Shown piece after piece: positions 12,202 through 28,766 of a stretch of 64,000 bases of DNA. The notes below the pieces were generated by a model. That model ran no database searches. It was not told where the DNA came from and saw only the letters and a list, made by a program, of their open reading frames with translations. The stretch is from Puntigrus tetrazona (taxonomy: Eukaryota; Chordata; Actinopteri; Cypriniformes; Cyprinidae). The stretch is taken from the NCBI RefSeq assembly GCF_018831695.1, contig NC_056714.1, forward strand, positions 24,250,376-24,314,375, in the 5' to 3' direction. Each line of letters opens with the position of its first letter. Position 1 is the first letter of the stretch. The position numbers and the translations under genes are program-made.

Positions 12202-13083
12202 CTGTGGCGTCCAAACTTCGGTGGGCCAAATGCGAAATGTATATGTGGCCCACACAACATAATTTACAAATCAAGGCTTTTCACAAGGCAAAAAGAGGAA
12301 GACAGCACTACATTTTTGGTCAGATTGTAAAATGCAATTGACAACAATTTGACTCGTATGCACTCCTAATTCTTTCTTTTCCCCCTTCTATCATACTAGT
12401 GTTCAGCTCAGCTATTAAAATAGTTCAGTTTTGAGTGTAATGGGAAAATTATTATATTTCGTGCCATTTTTAATTCATAAAAACGTCTTTTTCTCATTAA
12501 ATATAGATGTGTGTTTTTTTAAGTAATGACCAGCGGTCTGCTGCAGACAGTGAGCTGATCATAAACAATGATTGATCAATTTACCCATCTTAAGTCATCA
12601 CAGCTTGCCTAAAATAAAATCTATAGATATGTTAAAACAGTTATATAACATTGTTTAAACGTTAAACATGCTTTAAGAATAAATGTGCGATATGATGTTT
12701 TGTGTAGAGTGGACACTAAAGCACGCTGGACATGGAGGCACCAGGGCAATCACTTGCATTTTATAGTCTTCACTGTCATTTTTTTTGATAAAGTTAAGAG
12801 TAATACATCAGTCAGAACTGTAAATTGCACTGACAATATCAACAAAATGTGATTTTATAAAATTTTTCTGCCTTCTCGTCTTGAACAGGAGCGCTTCACA
12901 AAAATGAACCAACCCTCAGCAAAAAAGACATGATACAAATATATATAGAAAGCTTTGAATTACAAAACTGAGGAGTATGAATACATGTATGTATACATGG
13001 TGTGTGCGTGTTTGAGTCATCCAGCCCCCGGTGTGTACAAATCATTGAATCTGGCCTCCTTTAAAAAACTGTGGACACCCCTG
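12202..13083. mobile_element. degraded hAT-like non-autonomous transposon
   Basis: The left end reads CTGTGGCGTCCAAACTTCGG. The right end reads GTGGACACCCCTG, whose reverse complement is CAGGGGTGTCCAC. Both match the CAGGGGTGTCCAAACT terminal repeat common to fish hAT elements. The 880-base interior has no transposase frame. A clean 8-bp target duplication is not visible, which fits age or a mis-set boundary. Confidence 0.45.
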
Positions 13084-19675
<6,592 letters not shown>

Positions 19676-20703
19676 AGGCATTATTTGTATTAATTTTATT
19701 TAGTAAATTGTTTAATTTACATTTTAGGTAGCTAACTTATTTTTAGCTAAATTTAAGGGAAAATAGCTGTGTTTTTCATAAAAATGTATCCACTATTTAT
19801 TTCTACAATCGTGCAGTCTGCTTAAAATGAACACTTTCAATGAAATGCATTCCGAAGAATATAACCCTTGCTTCTAATGTGCTCGTGTCATTCTGTTTTA
19901 AAAGTCATCTTGTATAAAAGTGGTATCAGTTGGAAAAGGTGTTCTAAACTATTCAGACCCGATGAAAGGGTTTCCACATACCATGCGTTAAATTATGTCT
20001 TTGACCCGGTCATATCTTAATTACAGCATTAAAGTGCACTGCTTTTCCTCCTGGGCTGCTGACTGAAATTTATGCTTTGTTGAAGAGAGTTCAGTTTGTC
20101 TGTTGGAATATTTTCTCTGGCTGATTTTGGGTTTTTCCGTGCCTCGGGCGGGATGTAGCAGAGCGAATGAGGGAAGCAGAAACGGCTACTGTAGATTCGT
20201 CGTCATTGTGAGCCAAATCTAGAATGCTTAGACAGCTCTTCTCTTCTGCTATCTGAAAAAAAAAAATTGGCTTTACACCACATATGTCACACATATATTC
20301 ATACGGTAGTATTTTCATTCTAGCAATAGTGGCCAGATGCCATATTCAGAAAAGCATTGAATGAAAGCAGCGAGTAGAACGTGGAGCATCTGGTGAGGCA
20401 TTAATGGATGTACAGACAATGGGTTTGATTTAAGCATAGTGTTTAGATATCCTGCGTGAATAATAATATTGAAAGAAAGTCTAAATAGGTGATATATTGG
20501 TCATTTAATCACATCTCACCATATATAAATGAATGTAAATATGCTGACCAAAATGTGCAAAACAGATGCACTGTGCAAAACACTATCCTAGATGATTTTT
20601 ATTGTAGCAAATTAACTGGAAATAGCATCCACTGAAATTGTTAATTCCTTTTTAACTCATTATTCGATTGGACTGCAAAGAATTTACATACAATGTGATA
20701 TTT
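19676..20703. other. intergenic DNA left of the LTR element
   Basis: AT-rich sequence with no supported gene or complete element. Confidence 0.5.
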
Positions 20704-20708
20704 GATAT

Positions 20709-21007
20709 TGTCACATCTCTGGACTCTTTGTTTGTTTTTGTCCCGTGCCATGTGCTCCCTGTGCCCTGCCTTCCCTCTGTGTTAATTATGTTATTGTCAT
20801 CAGCTGTGTCTCGTCTATTACCCCGTGTATTTAAGTCTTGTGTTTTGAGTTCTGTTTGGCCGAGCGTCAAGGTCCTTACCCGATGTCTGTACCTGTGTTT
20901 ATCCTGCCTGCCTGTTCATATCCTTTATTTTGCCATTTTGGAATTAAACCCTTTTATTTTCATTTAATCTCGTTGTGTGCTCTCGTGCTTACCACACAAC
21001 CGTGACA
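20709..21007 (+). repeat. 5' LTR of the non-autonomous retroelement
   Basis: 299 bases, TG...CA ends. A TATTTAAG box lies at about 20827-20834 and an ATTAAA polyadenylation-like signal near 20943, the order expected of U3-R-U5. No clear tRNA primer-binding site beginning TGG follows the LTR. Confidence 0.9.
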
Positions 21008-21079
21008 GAACGCTCGGACCATATAAAGAAGTAAATAGCGGCGTATTTTCCCCCTTATTTTTTTTTGTTTTTGTTTGCC

Positions 21080-21590
21080 ATGTTTGCCCAGTTTAAAGAC
21101 CCAAACTTCCTCATCCGCCTGCTGGAGCAGAGGTTGCTCTCTCGAGGACTATACAGAACTATTCCTCGAACTGGCCAACGACTCTCGCTACCGGACTGCT
21201 CTCTGCTCGAACTCTATTTCGCGGACTTAACACCTCCAGCCAAGCGCAGCTGTCACGGTCCTCGAGAGAAAACCTCGCCGCGTACGTCGAGTGGGTGCTG
21301 GTGTCCTGCAAATCAACCATGATGGTTGCGCCTGAGACAACGACACCAGCCCCACTCCAATCAGAGCCCATCATCCCTTCACCGCATGGTATTTTTGACA
21401 TGACCACGGACCCATCGTCACAGAGAGGCGACAGAGCCGTGGGCGTAACAGGACCCGGCCGTATCACGTCAGACCAGGTAGCTTCCCGCGGTGGAGACAG
21501 CCGACATTGGGAGCTCCGCCCACTACACACGGCTGAGGATGAGCTGATCATCCACCTGGGGCTGCTGGATCTGCAAAGGGCTGGATGATG
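21080..21590 (+). pseudogene. broken gag-like remnant inside the LTR element
   Basis: Successive reading frames carry pieces resembling the N-terminal part of gag-type proteins of fish LTR elements: a segment with ELFLELAN (about 21150-21180), then in another frame a segment with LAAYVEWVLV (about 21270-21305). A stop codon and a frame change separate them, so no intact protein is encoded. The resemblance is from memory of fish retroelement proteins. Confidence 0.5.
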
Positions 21591-21663
21591 TAGACTTGGA
21601 CTTGGACTTAGACTGGGCACCTCCCTGTATCCTGAGTTCCTGTTCCGTTCAGCTGCAGTAAGC

Positions 21664-21886
21664 CCGCTGGTTCCGCCCAGCCGTCCCGTTATGGTTCCGC
21701 CCAGCCGTCCCGTTAGCTCGCTGGTTCCGCCCAGCCGTCCCGTTAATTTTCCGCCCAGCCGTCCCGTTAGCTCGCTGGTTCCGCCCAGCCGTCCCGTTAG
21801 CTCGCTGGTTCCGCCCAGCCGTCCCGTAAGCCCGCTGGTTCCGCCCAGCCGTCCCGTTAGCTCGCTGGTTCCGCCCAGCCGTCCGT
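21664..21886 (+). repeat. 30-bp minisatellite inside the LTR element
   Basis: The core CCGCCCAGCCGTCC occurs eight times at roughly 30-base spacing, mostly followed by CGTTAGCTCGCTGGTT. In one plus-strand frame it encodes a repeated P-P-S-R-P-V-S-S-L-V decamer. One unit lacks part of the spacer. Confidence 0.9.
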
Positions 21887-21890
21887 TCCA

Positions 21891-22976
21891 GTGCCCGCGC
21901 CACGTTTGCCCGCCGCCACGGCGCTCCGCGTCCCGTCCCGTTCAGTGCCCGGCGCCGCGTGCGCTCCGTCCCGTTCAGTGCCCGGCGCCGTGCCCGCGTC
22001 GCTCCGTCCGTTCAGTGCCCGCGCCACGTCGCGCTCCTCTCCAGTGCCGCCTCAAGTTTTCCCACCCTCCCACCCATGCCGCCACATGGATCCCAGCAGC
22101 CCCTGCGCTCATCCTCAGCAAACCATCTGGAGCTTTCGCCACGGGTCTGCGGTCTCCATCGCCATCGAGGTTCCCTCGCCTCACCGTCCTGCCTCCGAGA
22201 CCCAGACTCCTCCTCGGCCCGTGACGTCGGCTCCCCTGGGCTCCTATCCCTCCTCTACACACGTGGTCCGTCAGTCCACCAGCTCCACCAGGCTCCATCG
22301 TCCCTCCGGCTCCGCCTTGGTCTGTCGTCGACCATCCGTCGCCTCGGGATTCCTCTCCTCGGCTTTGCCTCGTCCCTCCATCCCACCGGCTCTGTCAGGC
22401 TCCTCCTTCCCTCGGCTTCACCTCAGTCCTCAGTCGCTCTGGCTCCGCGCGTCCTTCCGTCCCCGTCTCCGTGTCAGTTGCGGCGTCGCCTTGAACCTCC
22501 AGCGCCTCGGCGTCACCCTGGCTCTTGGCTCTCCGTCTCCACCTCGGTCTCCTCCTCCACCTGCTCCGCCACCGTCGGTCGGCCCCATGGAGTCGATGGC
22601 TGCTCCTCCTCCATGGCTCCTCCCTCCGTCGGCTCCACCTTGGACCACCATAGCTGGGCTCTGGATCTCCTCCTGCTCCGGACTCCTCCTGTCTCCTTCC
22701 TGGCTCCTCCCTCCGTCGGCCCCACCGTGGACCACCATAGCTGGGCTCTGGATCTCCTCCTGCTCCGGACTCCTCCTGTCTCCTCCCTGGCTCCTCCCTC
22801 CGTCTACACCTCCTTGGACCCTTCTGCCTTCTGCCTGCCCACTCCTGGGGATCCGTCCTCCACCACAACCTCCTCCCAAGACCCGGTATCCCCAAATCTT
22901 AGTCATTTTGGTTTTTGTTTGTTTTTGTTTGTTACCCTTTAGGTGCGAGGACGCACCTTCCGGGAGGGGAGGGTAA
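21891..22976 (+). CDS. proline/serine-rich open frame of the LTR element
   Basis: An open frame of 361 codons runs to the edge of the 3' LTR. It is rich in Pro, Ser, Arg and Leu and includes two and a part 29-residue repeats (W-L-L-P-P-S at each start). No zinc knuckle, protease, polymerase or membrane motif is evident. An overlapping frame is open almost as long, so the openness may only reflect C-rich composition with few stop codons. Nothing shows that it is translated. Confidence 0.25.
   Translation: MPAPRLPAATALRVPSRSVPGAACAPSRSVPGAVPASLRPFSARATSRSSPVPPQVFPPSHPCRHMDPSSPCAHPQQTIWSFRHGSAVSIAIEVPSPHRPASETQTPPRPVTSAPLGSYPSSTHVVRQSTSSTRLHRPSGSALVCRRPSVASGFLSSALPRPSIPPALSGSSFPRLHLSPQSLWLRASFRPRLRVSCGVALNLQRLGVTLALGSPSPPRSPPPPAPPPSVGPMESMAAPPPWLLPPSAPPWTTIAGLWISSCSGLLLSPSWLLPPSAPPWTTIAGLWISSCSGLLLSPPWLLPPSTPPWTLLPSACPLLGIRPPPQPPPKTRYPQILVILVFVCFCLLPFRCEDAPSGRGG
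22614..22822 (+). repeat. 87-bp tandem repeat inside the LTR element
   Basis: Units start at 22614, 22701 and 22788 with TGGCTCCTCCCTCCGTC. The first two are nearly identical over 87 bases and the third is partial. Because 87 is a multiple of three, the repeat keeps the reading frame (29 residues per unit). Confidence 0.92.
22962..22976 (+). other. polypurine tract of the LTR element
   Basis: A purine-only run, GGGAGGGGAGGGTAA apart from the single T, directly abuts the 3' LTR. In LTR elements this is the primer site for plus-strand DNA synthesis. Confidence 0.75.
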
Positions 22977-23294
22977 TGTCACATCTCTGGACTCTTTGTT
23001 TGTTTTTGTCCCGTGCCATGTGCTCCCTGTGCCCTGCCTTCCCTCTGTGTTAATTATGTTATTGTCATCAGCTGTGTCTCGTCTATTACCCCGTGTATTT
23101 AAGTCTTGTGTTTTGAGTTCTGTTTGGCCGAGCGTCAAGGTCCTTACCCGATGTCTGTACCTGTGTTTATCCTGCCTGCCTGTTCGACCTGCCTGCCTGT
23201 CTGTATATCCTTTATTTTGCCATTTTGGAATTAAACCCTTTTATTTTCATTTAATCTCGTTGTGTGCTCTCGTGCTTACCACACAACAGTGACA
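22977..23294 (+). repeat. 3' LTR of the non-autonomous retroelement
   Basis: 318 bases, matching the 5' LTR except for an extra 19 bases near the 3' end (a second CGACCTGCCTGCCTGTCTGT-like stretch) and A instead of C before GTGACA. Confidence 0.92.
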
Positions 23295-23319
23295 GATATA
23301 CATATGCACACTATCAGTT

Positions 23320-23735
23320 GAAATTTTCACATTTATTTATTTTTCTGCTCACCGAGACTGCATTTATTTGGTCAGAAAAAGAGTAAAACATGTTTTGTTG
23401 TGATAGCGCAGCTAATATTTCAGCAGCCATTACTTTTCAGTGTCACGTGATCCTTCATTAATAAACGATTTCTTACTATTAATAATGTTGACAACCGGTG
23501 TACTTGTTAATATATTTGTGAAAACTGTGATGCACTACCATTTAACAGTTTCGGCATTCAGCAAATGAATGCTTTTATTTAGATGGATGACGAATGTATC
23601 CCATTTTCCAGAAAAATAATAAGAACCATTATTAAGATTTTCCATTACAATAATAAATTATATATTTAAACAGAAAAGTCTTTTGATTACTAATAGTATT
23701 TCACAAAATCACTGTTTTACTGTATTTTAAGAGAC
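23320..23735 (+). repeat. interspersed repeat family A, copy 2
   Basis: Family landmarks in order: CTGCTCACCGAGACTGCATTTATTTGG, GTGTCACGTGATCCTTCATTAATAAACG without exact core, and AATATATTTGTGAAAACTGTGATGCA. It begins a few bases outside the LTR element's right target duplication. Confidence 0.65.
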
Positions 23736-24907
23736 TTCTTTCAATATTTACAAGAAAAATTGTTATTTGAATAATTTTTACTGGTAGAATGAGATGATAT
23801 AGCATGAGACCCATTGCTCAAATAACATGGTTTTTGTTTCAAATAAAAAAAAAAAAACCCAGGCAGAATACAGTGTATGCAGTTGTAGTTTGCTAGTATT
23901 CCACTCCAAACAAAGCCAATTAGAGAGAGAGCAGGTTTCAGTTTTTGCAGCTGTATGATTGTTGTAGAGAACGGATAAGACTTCAGAAGATAATAAGACA
24001 GCTTGCTGTTATCCAAGAGACTCAAAGTAATGATGCAACGCTGCAGCCTGGATTCCTCCGCTTCAGAGCTCAGAGGGGGATTTGATGGGATCAGATATGT
24101 CTTCCTCTGCCTCCTGCACCTCTGCCTTTATCTTTCTAATCACCCTCTGTTATATCCTTACTTCCGCCTGTATAGTTGTCGACTTGGTCGCTTTACGTCA
24201 AGCATTTAGGTCAAGAGCTTCCTTTTTCTGTTCCTGGCTCTTGAATGGAAAGCTTCATCAGCCTTCCTTGTTTTTCTTCTTACTTCTCCTTTTGCCAAAA
24301 AAATTGTCACATAATAACAGATTTCAGATGTTTTTAGTTTGAGCCATACTCAAGGAAACCCTTAAAAATCACACACTAGCATTAGCATATTTGCAACTGT
24401 TGACCACACGAGAGGCTTTAATTTCTGTTTGTGCTGCGAAACTTTCGAACCATTGCAATCAGATCGCAAAAGCCTCGTTTAAACTGCTCCCCTAGAGTCA
24501 AGCTTCAGGAGACACTCCTGCTTTTAATAAAATCCGCTTTATACATTAGTGCACTGATTCTAACTTTAGATCTGGAAGGTCCATTGAGAGGATGTTTGTC
24601 ATCCAACTGTGAACTAATTCACCAGATACAGCTGCTGCAATGGCCAACTTATGAGTCATTAATTGAGTCATGTGTGTAACATTGCTTGAAAGAAGCTCCT
24701 TTAACCTCAACTGCAAACCATAAGCCATATGAATAATACTTTATCTTTGCATAAAGAACAAAAAAAATGCCTCTGAGGTTAGTCACTAATGTAATTTTGA
24801 CTACGATTGTAGATTTTCATCGCAAATCTTTCTTTCTGTCATAACATCAGGCTGAAAAATGGAGTAAGCTATTAACAACGTATTATTTTCCTTCTTTTTC
24901 TTCATAG

Positions 24908-25001
24908 GAAGCGCTGAGAGAATTTTCTGCTTCTGTGCTTAGTGGCCTCTTTCTCCACTTGGGCTGATTTGGAAAACACCCTCAGCAAATTGACCGTGGA
25001 G
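24908..25001 (+). other. exon-like segment (non-coding in all frames)
   Basis: A pyrimidine-rich tract ending CTTCATAG precedes 94 bases that end in GGAG followed by the strong donor GTGAGT. All three forward frames contain stops and there is no ATG. If real, it would be an untranslated exon. Confidence 0.25.
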
Positions 25002-25564
25002 GTGAGTCACAGGACCTCGTCTTTTGCAAACACTGACCTCCTGGGCTGCTGAAGGAGGTTCACAATGTGTGAAAGTCCCTACGGACTACATTTCCCCGGG
25101 TCTACGGATGTGTTTAGAAAGTTACCGTGCCAACCGCTTCTCCTATGACATCAGCGCTACCTTGGGCCTCTCTCTAGTGACATCACCTCGTACCCCCGTT
25201 TAACGGGCTCTTTCCTTCTGACCCAGGGTTGACCCATAAACCATTATGGAGATTTTCCATCAGAGATTTCGGAGAGGAGGCTCAAAGAATCATGTGGTAT
25301 CTATAAATCCTGTGCAAATGCGAAAGAACAGAAGAACCGACTTTAGATGAGTCCCTGTCATTTATATTTACAATGTGTTTTCTTCTCATTTTGTTATATC
25401 AAATTTTAGACGCAGTCATATGCTCAGTGACTGTCTTACATGGGTACGGATTATCATTTGTGAGAGGTAGCCTGCTGTTTAAGATCTTTTTTTTTTTCAA
25501 CAGATCCAGTATCTTTGGGGATTTTGTAAGTTTATGCCATACTCTCTGTTTTTGTACTTCCTAG

Positions 25565-25658
25565 GGAGATAACAACTCCTGTAAGCCTTTAAAAGCTGTT
25601 TACGACAAGTCTTTGCCAATCACCATGGAACCTCCAAAACTCTTATCCAAGAGTCCAG
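25565..25658 (+). other. exon-like segment with a Kozak-context ATG
   Basis: The segment lies between an acceptor-like TTCCTAG and a donor-like CAG|GTATGA. It is open in one frame for all 31 codons and contains CACCATGG at 25621-25628, an ideal start context. From that ATG it would encode MEPPKLLSKSP and then split a codon. I do not recognise the peptide and found no downstream partner exon. Confidence 0.25.
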
Positions 25659-25989
25659 GTATGAAGTGATGTCATAATGTATAAACTTAGAAAAAAAAGA
25701 TTTGAATTAAATTTTTCTGAAATGTTAGTTTATAACATTAATATATAAGTATATTTTATAAGTTATTTCTGAGTTCTTTTATTTTTAGGTAAAATTACTG
25801 CAAAATTCAAACAAGAACAAAAGAAATCCAACTTCAGCAATCTAATATTCAAGCATATTTGCTCCATTGGGAAAAGTACAGATCAAAATAGTTACTGGAC
25901 TCTATTAGGCATCTAAAGTGAAATCAACCTCACAAAACGTTTTGGTACTTGTCACATGTTTAGCATTTAAAGGTTTGAAGCCAGAATTT

Positions 25990-26540
25990 TATTTATTGTT
26001 TTCAAATAAGTCTTATATGCTTTTTTGAGGAAAATACGATAAAACTGTAACTGTAAAATATTACCATTTCAAATATCTATTTTCTATTCTAATATATTTT
26101 GAAATGCGACTAATTCCTGGGATGTCAAAGCTGAATTTTCAGCAGTCAGCATGTGATTTGGTGCTCAAGAAACATTTCTTATTATTACCAGTGTTGAGAA
26201 TAGTTACTTTAGAATAGGTAACATTTGTTTACTATTTACTATGGCTTTTCCCTCAATAAATTCTTAATTTGCTGCTTATTAACATTTAGTAAGGTAGTTG
26301 TTAAGTTAAGGTACTGGGTAGGATTACTGATGTAGAATAAGGTCATGTAGAATAAGCCATTAAAAATTAGCACTAATTAATGACTAATATTTATTGGTGC
26401 AACTAATAGGTGTAACCGTAAAATAAAGTGTTACCTTGAAGACTAATGCTTAATATTTTTGTGGCAGCCATGCATATAAAAACAAGTAAATCTCTGTCAC
26501 ATTTGATTAATTTAATTCATCCCTGCTAAATAAAATATGA
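25990..26540 (+). repeat. interspersed repeat family A, copy 3, interrupted
   Basis: Landmarks TTCTAATATATTTTGAAATG, GTCAAAGCTGAATTTTCAGCA and CAAGAAACATTTCTTATTATTACC occur to the left of a nested insertion. TTAATATTTTTGTGG and TTTGATTAATTTAATTCATCC occur to the right. Confidence 0.6.
26217..26435. mobile_element. MITE-like element nested in repeat copy 3
   Basis: About 220 bases bounded by GGTAACATTTG on the left and AATAAAGTGTTACC on the right, an imperfect inverted terminal pair of the GGTAACACTTTATT type common in fish. It splits an older repeat, so it inserted later. Confidence 0.5.
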
Positions 26541-27219
26541 ATTTCCTGCTCACTGACCCGGTTGCATGTTTAACCAAAAATGAGTTCCTGAGAAGGATGT
26601 GTATCATAGTAATAGATGAGCGTGTTCACAGGGTCATAAACGCAGGGGAGGAATTTAAGTGAGCTAATCAGATTATAATATGAGCTAAGTATGTCTGCTG
26701 ATGATCACTGTGTTTTTATAGGGCACGTCTAGTCAAGGTGTTGCTATGATACAAGTGCACTTTTTAAATGATTGGCCTTACTGGTCAAAACCAACACATA
26801 TTTTAAAGGCTAAACACTGGTTCTCCTAGTGGTTAATTCAATACTCAGCCTATGTAGATAACTTCAACACATGCATTAGGGGTCTGCCCTCTCTTCCATC
26901 CTCAAAATATGCTGGCTTTAGCCCAGAGAAGGACAAAAAAAGCCTTTACATTTTCTCTCACATCAGCAAAGAGCTAGTGCAACTAATAAAAAGCTGTGAC
27001 AGCAGATTTGTGTGAATGACAGTGAGACGTCTACAGTATTAGTTGTTTATCAACAAAGTCTGATAAACTCTTCTGAGCTCCCTGAGATAAACCTGATAGG
27101 AAGATCCAAAACTAGATTTGTAGTTTGCCAAAACCAAACAGGAACTGTTGCATTAAAAGCTGACACACATGTCAATAATAATTAACATCTACAGACACAG
27201 TAAAAAAAATGAGTTAAAA

Positions 27220-27620
27220 TAAATTGATCACATTTCTGATGCTCTATTTAATCAAATATAGGACTATTGTGACAATATTATACACATTCAATATGACTTT
27301 TCTAATATATTTTAAAATGTAATGTATAGCTGTCATGGTAAAGCTGAATTTAGTCAAGTCTTCAGTGTCATATGATCATTCAGAAATCACTTTAATACGC
27401 CGATTTGGTAACATTTCTTATTATTATCAGTGTTGAAAACATTTGGACTAATGTTTGGCTTTCCGCATTCTCTGAAGATAAATGAAAGTTTAAAAACGCA
27501 GCATTTATATGAAATAGAACTTTTTTGTAACGATGTAAAAGTCTGTACAGTAACTTTTGATCAATTTAATGCATCTTGGCTAAAATAAATAATTAAGAAG
27601 AACATTTCAACAGTAGTAAA
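27220..27620 (+). repeat. interspersed repeat family A, copy 4
   Basis: Landmarks CTCTATTTAATCAAATATAGG, GTCATGGTAAAGCTGAATTT, TCTTCAGTGTCATATGATCATTCAGAAATC and TAACTTTTGATCAATTTAATGCATC-type order appear. This is the most complete of the five copies. Confidence 0.65.
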
Positions 27621-28212
27621 GGTGTTTATTAAACATTTAAATAATTATTTCAGGAAATGGCCATGTGCGACAGTCAAAACAAAACAATATATGAGACTAC
27701 ACTAGAGTAGTTGTTTTTTTTAATGCCGGTTTAAAAGTTTCACCTCAGTGCAACTCTCAAGCTGATTAATACATTTTAAGCTGATTAAGAAATAAGTGAA
27801 ACTGGGTTTGTAGATGGTAAAAATACTTTGAATTTGGCAGGAGGAAAAGTGTAGGCTACGTAAGGGGATGTGGATGTTCTCACTAAAGGATTAATGGCAG
27901 ATAGGTAGGGAAATGAGAGTAAGAGGGGATTTACACACTAACACACTTCTGCCTTTAACTATCTAGTTATAGAGTTCATTGTCTGTGGATTCACAAAGGC
28001 ATGTCTTGTCAGTTGTCGGAGTTTGAACGTGATCCCAAGTTCCCTTTTTGAAGCAATTGATGTCTATGGCTGCTTAGCATGGCGGCATACTGGAAGCAAG
28101 CTGCAACTGCATAGACATACATTGCATGTTAATGAACCGCAGTGTCTGGACTTTGCAAGTACGGTTTGCAGTATGCAAGCTACTTCAGACTAATTATGCC
28201 GAATGAAACTCT

Positions 28213-28766
28213 GTTAAAGGAGTAGTCAAAAAATGAACCTAAAAATGAAAATATACTCATCCTTGGGCCATCCCAGATGTAGATGAGTTTGTGTCTTTAT
28301 CTGAACAGATTTTGAAAACATTTGCATTACATGCTCACCAGTGAATGGGTGCCATCGGAATGAGGGTTTAAAGTACTAAAAGAAAACATCTAAATAATCC
28401 AGAAGTAAAGCACATGACTCCATTAGTCCATCGGTTTATGTCTTGTAAACGTAAAAAGCTGTGTGTTTGTAATAAATCCATTATTATATAAGATAATAAT
28501 CTTTAACTTCAGCAAAGTCGTATGGGTAATATTATTTCTACAGTGAAAAAACATGCACAAATCAAGCCCCAAAAGAAAATAGTCTAAAACAGTTACAAGA
28601 AAAGAACTGATGGAGTTGATAGGATTACTTGAGGATGTTTTTATTCAGCTATTCGAACTCTCTTTCTGACGGCACCCATTCACTGCAGTAGATCCATTGG
28701 TGCATTGAACCAGATGGCGTGTATATTTTCAGCAGATTTACATTTTTGGGTGAACTTTCCCTTTAA
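28213..28766. mobile_element. TIR element of the TTAAAGGGATAGTTCACCC type, copy 1
   Basis: The left end TTAAAGGAGTAGTCA and the right end GGGTGAACTTTCCCTTTAA form an inverted pair. The interior has the landmarks GCCATCCCAGATGTAGATGAG, ATCTGAACAGATTTTG and CACCCATTCACTGCAG known from a widespread cyprinid palindromic repeat. No transposase is present. Confidence 0.65.

Larger units (their letters stand above)
20704..23299 (+). mobile_element. non-autonomous LTR retroelement, complete, with GATAT target duplications
   Basis: Two near-identical LTRs (20709-21007 and 22977-23294) begin TGTCACATCT and end GTGACA, and enclose about 1970 bases. The same five bases, GATAT, sit directly outside both ends (20704-20708 and 23295-23299), which is a target-site duplication. 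A purine-rich tract GGGAGGGGAGGG lies directly before the 3' LTR. The interior has only broken gag-like sequence and a proline/serine-rich frame. No reverse transcriptase, integrase or protease motif was found, so movement would need proteins from an autonomous relative. The LTRs differ mainly by one 19-base insertion and one terminal base, so the insertion is young. The five-base duplication fits Gypsy-type elements, but the class is not proven. Confidence 0.92.

Noticed and set aside
21008..21030. tRNA primer-binding site after the 5' LTR
   Set aside because: No TGG-starting match to a tRNA 3' end is visible directly after the LTR, so no site is claimed.
21159..21620. 153-codon minus-strand frame in the LTR element
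   Set aside because: Antisense to the gag-like remnant, with no support as a gene.
22395..22906. Long overlapping minus-strand open frames rich in Gly, Arg and Glu in the LTR element
   Set aside because: They are the reverse complement of the C-rich tandem repeats, where stop codons are rare. They do not look like real proteins.
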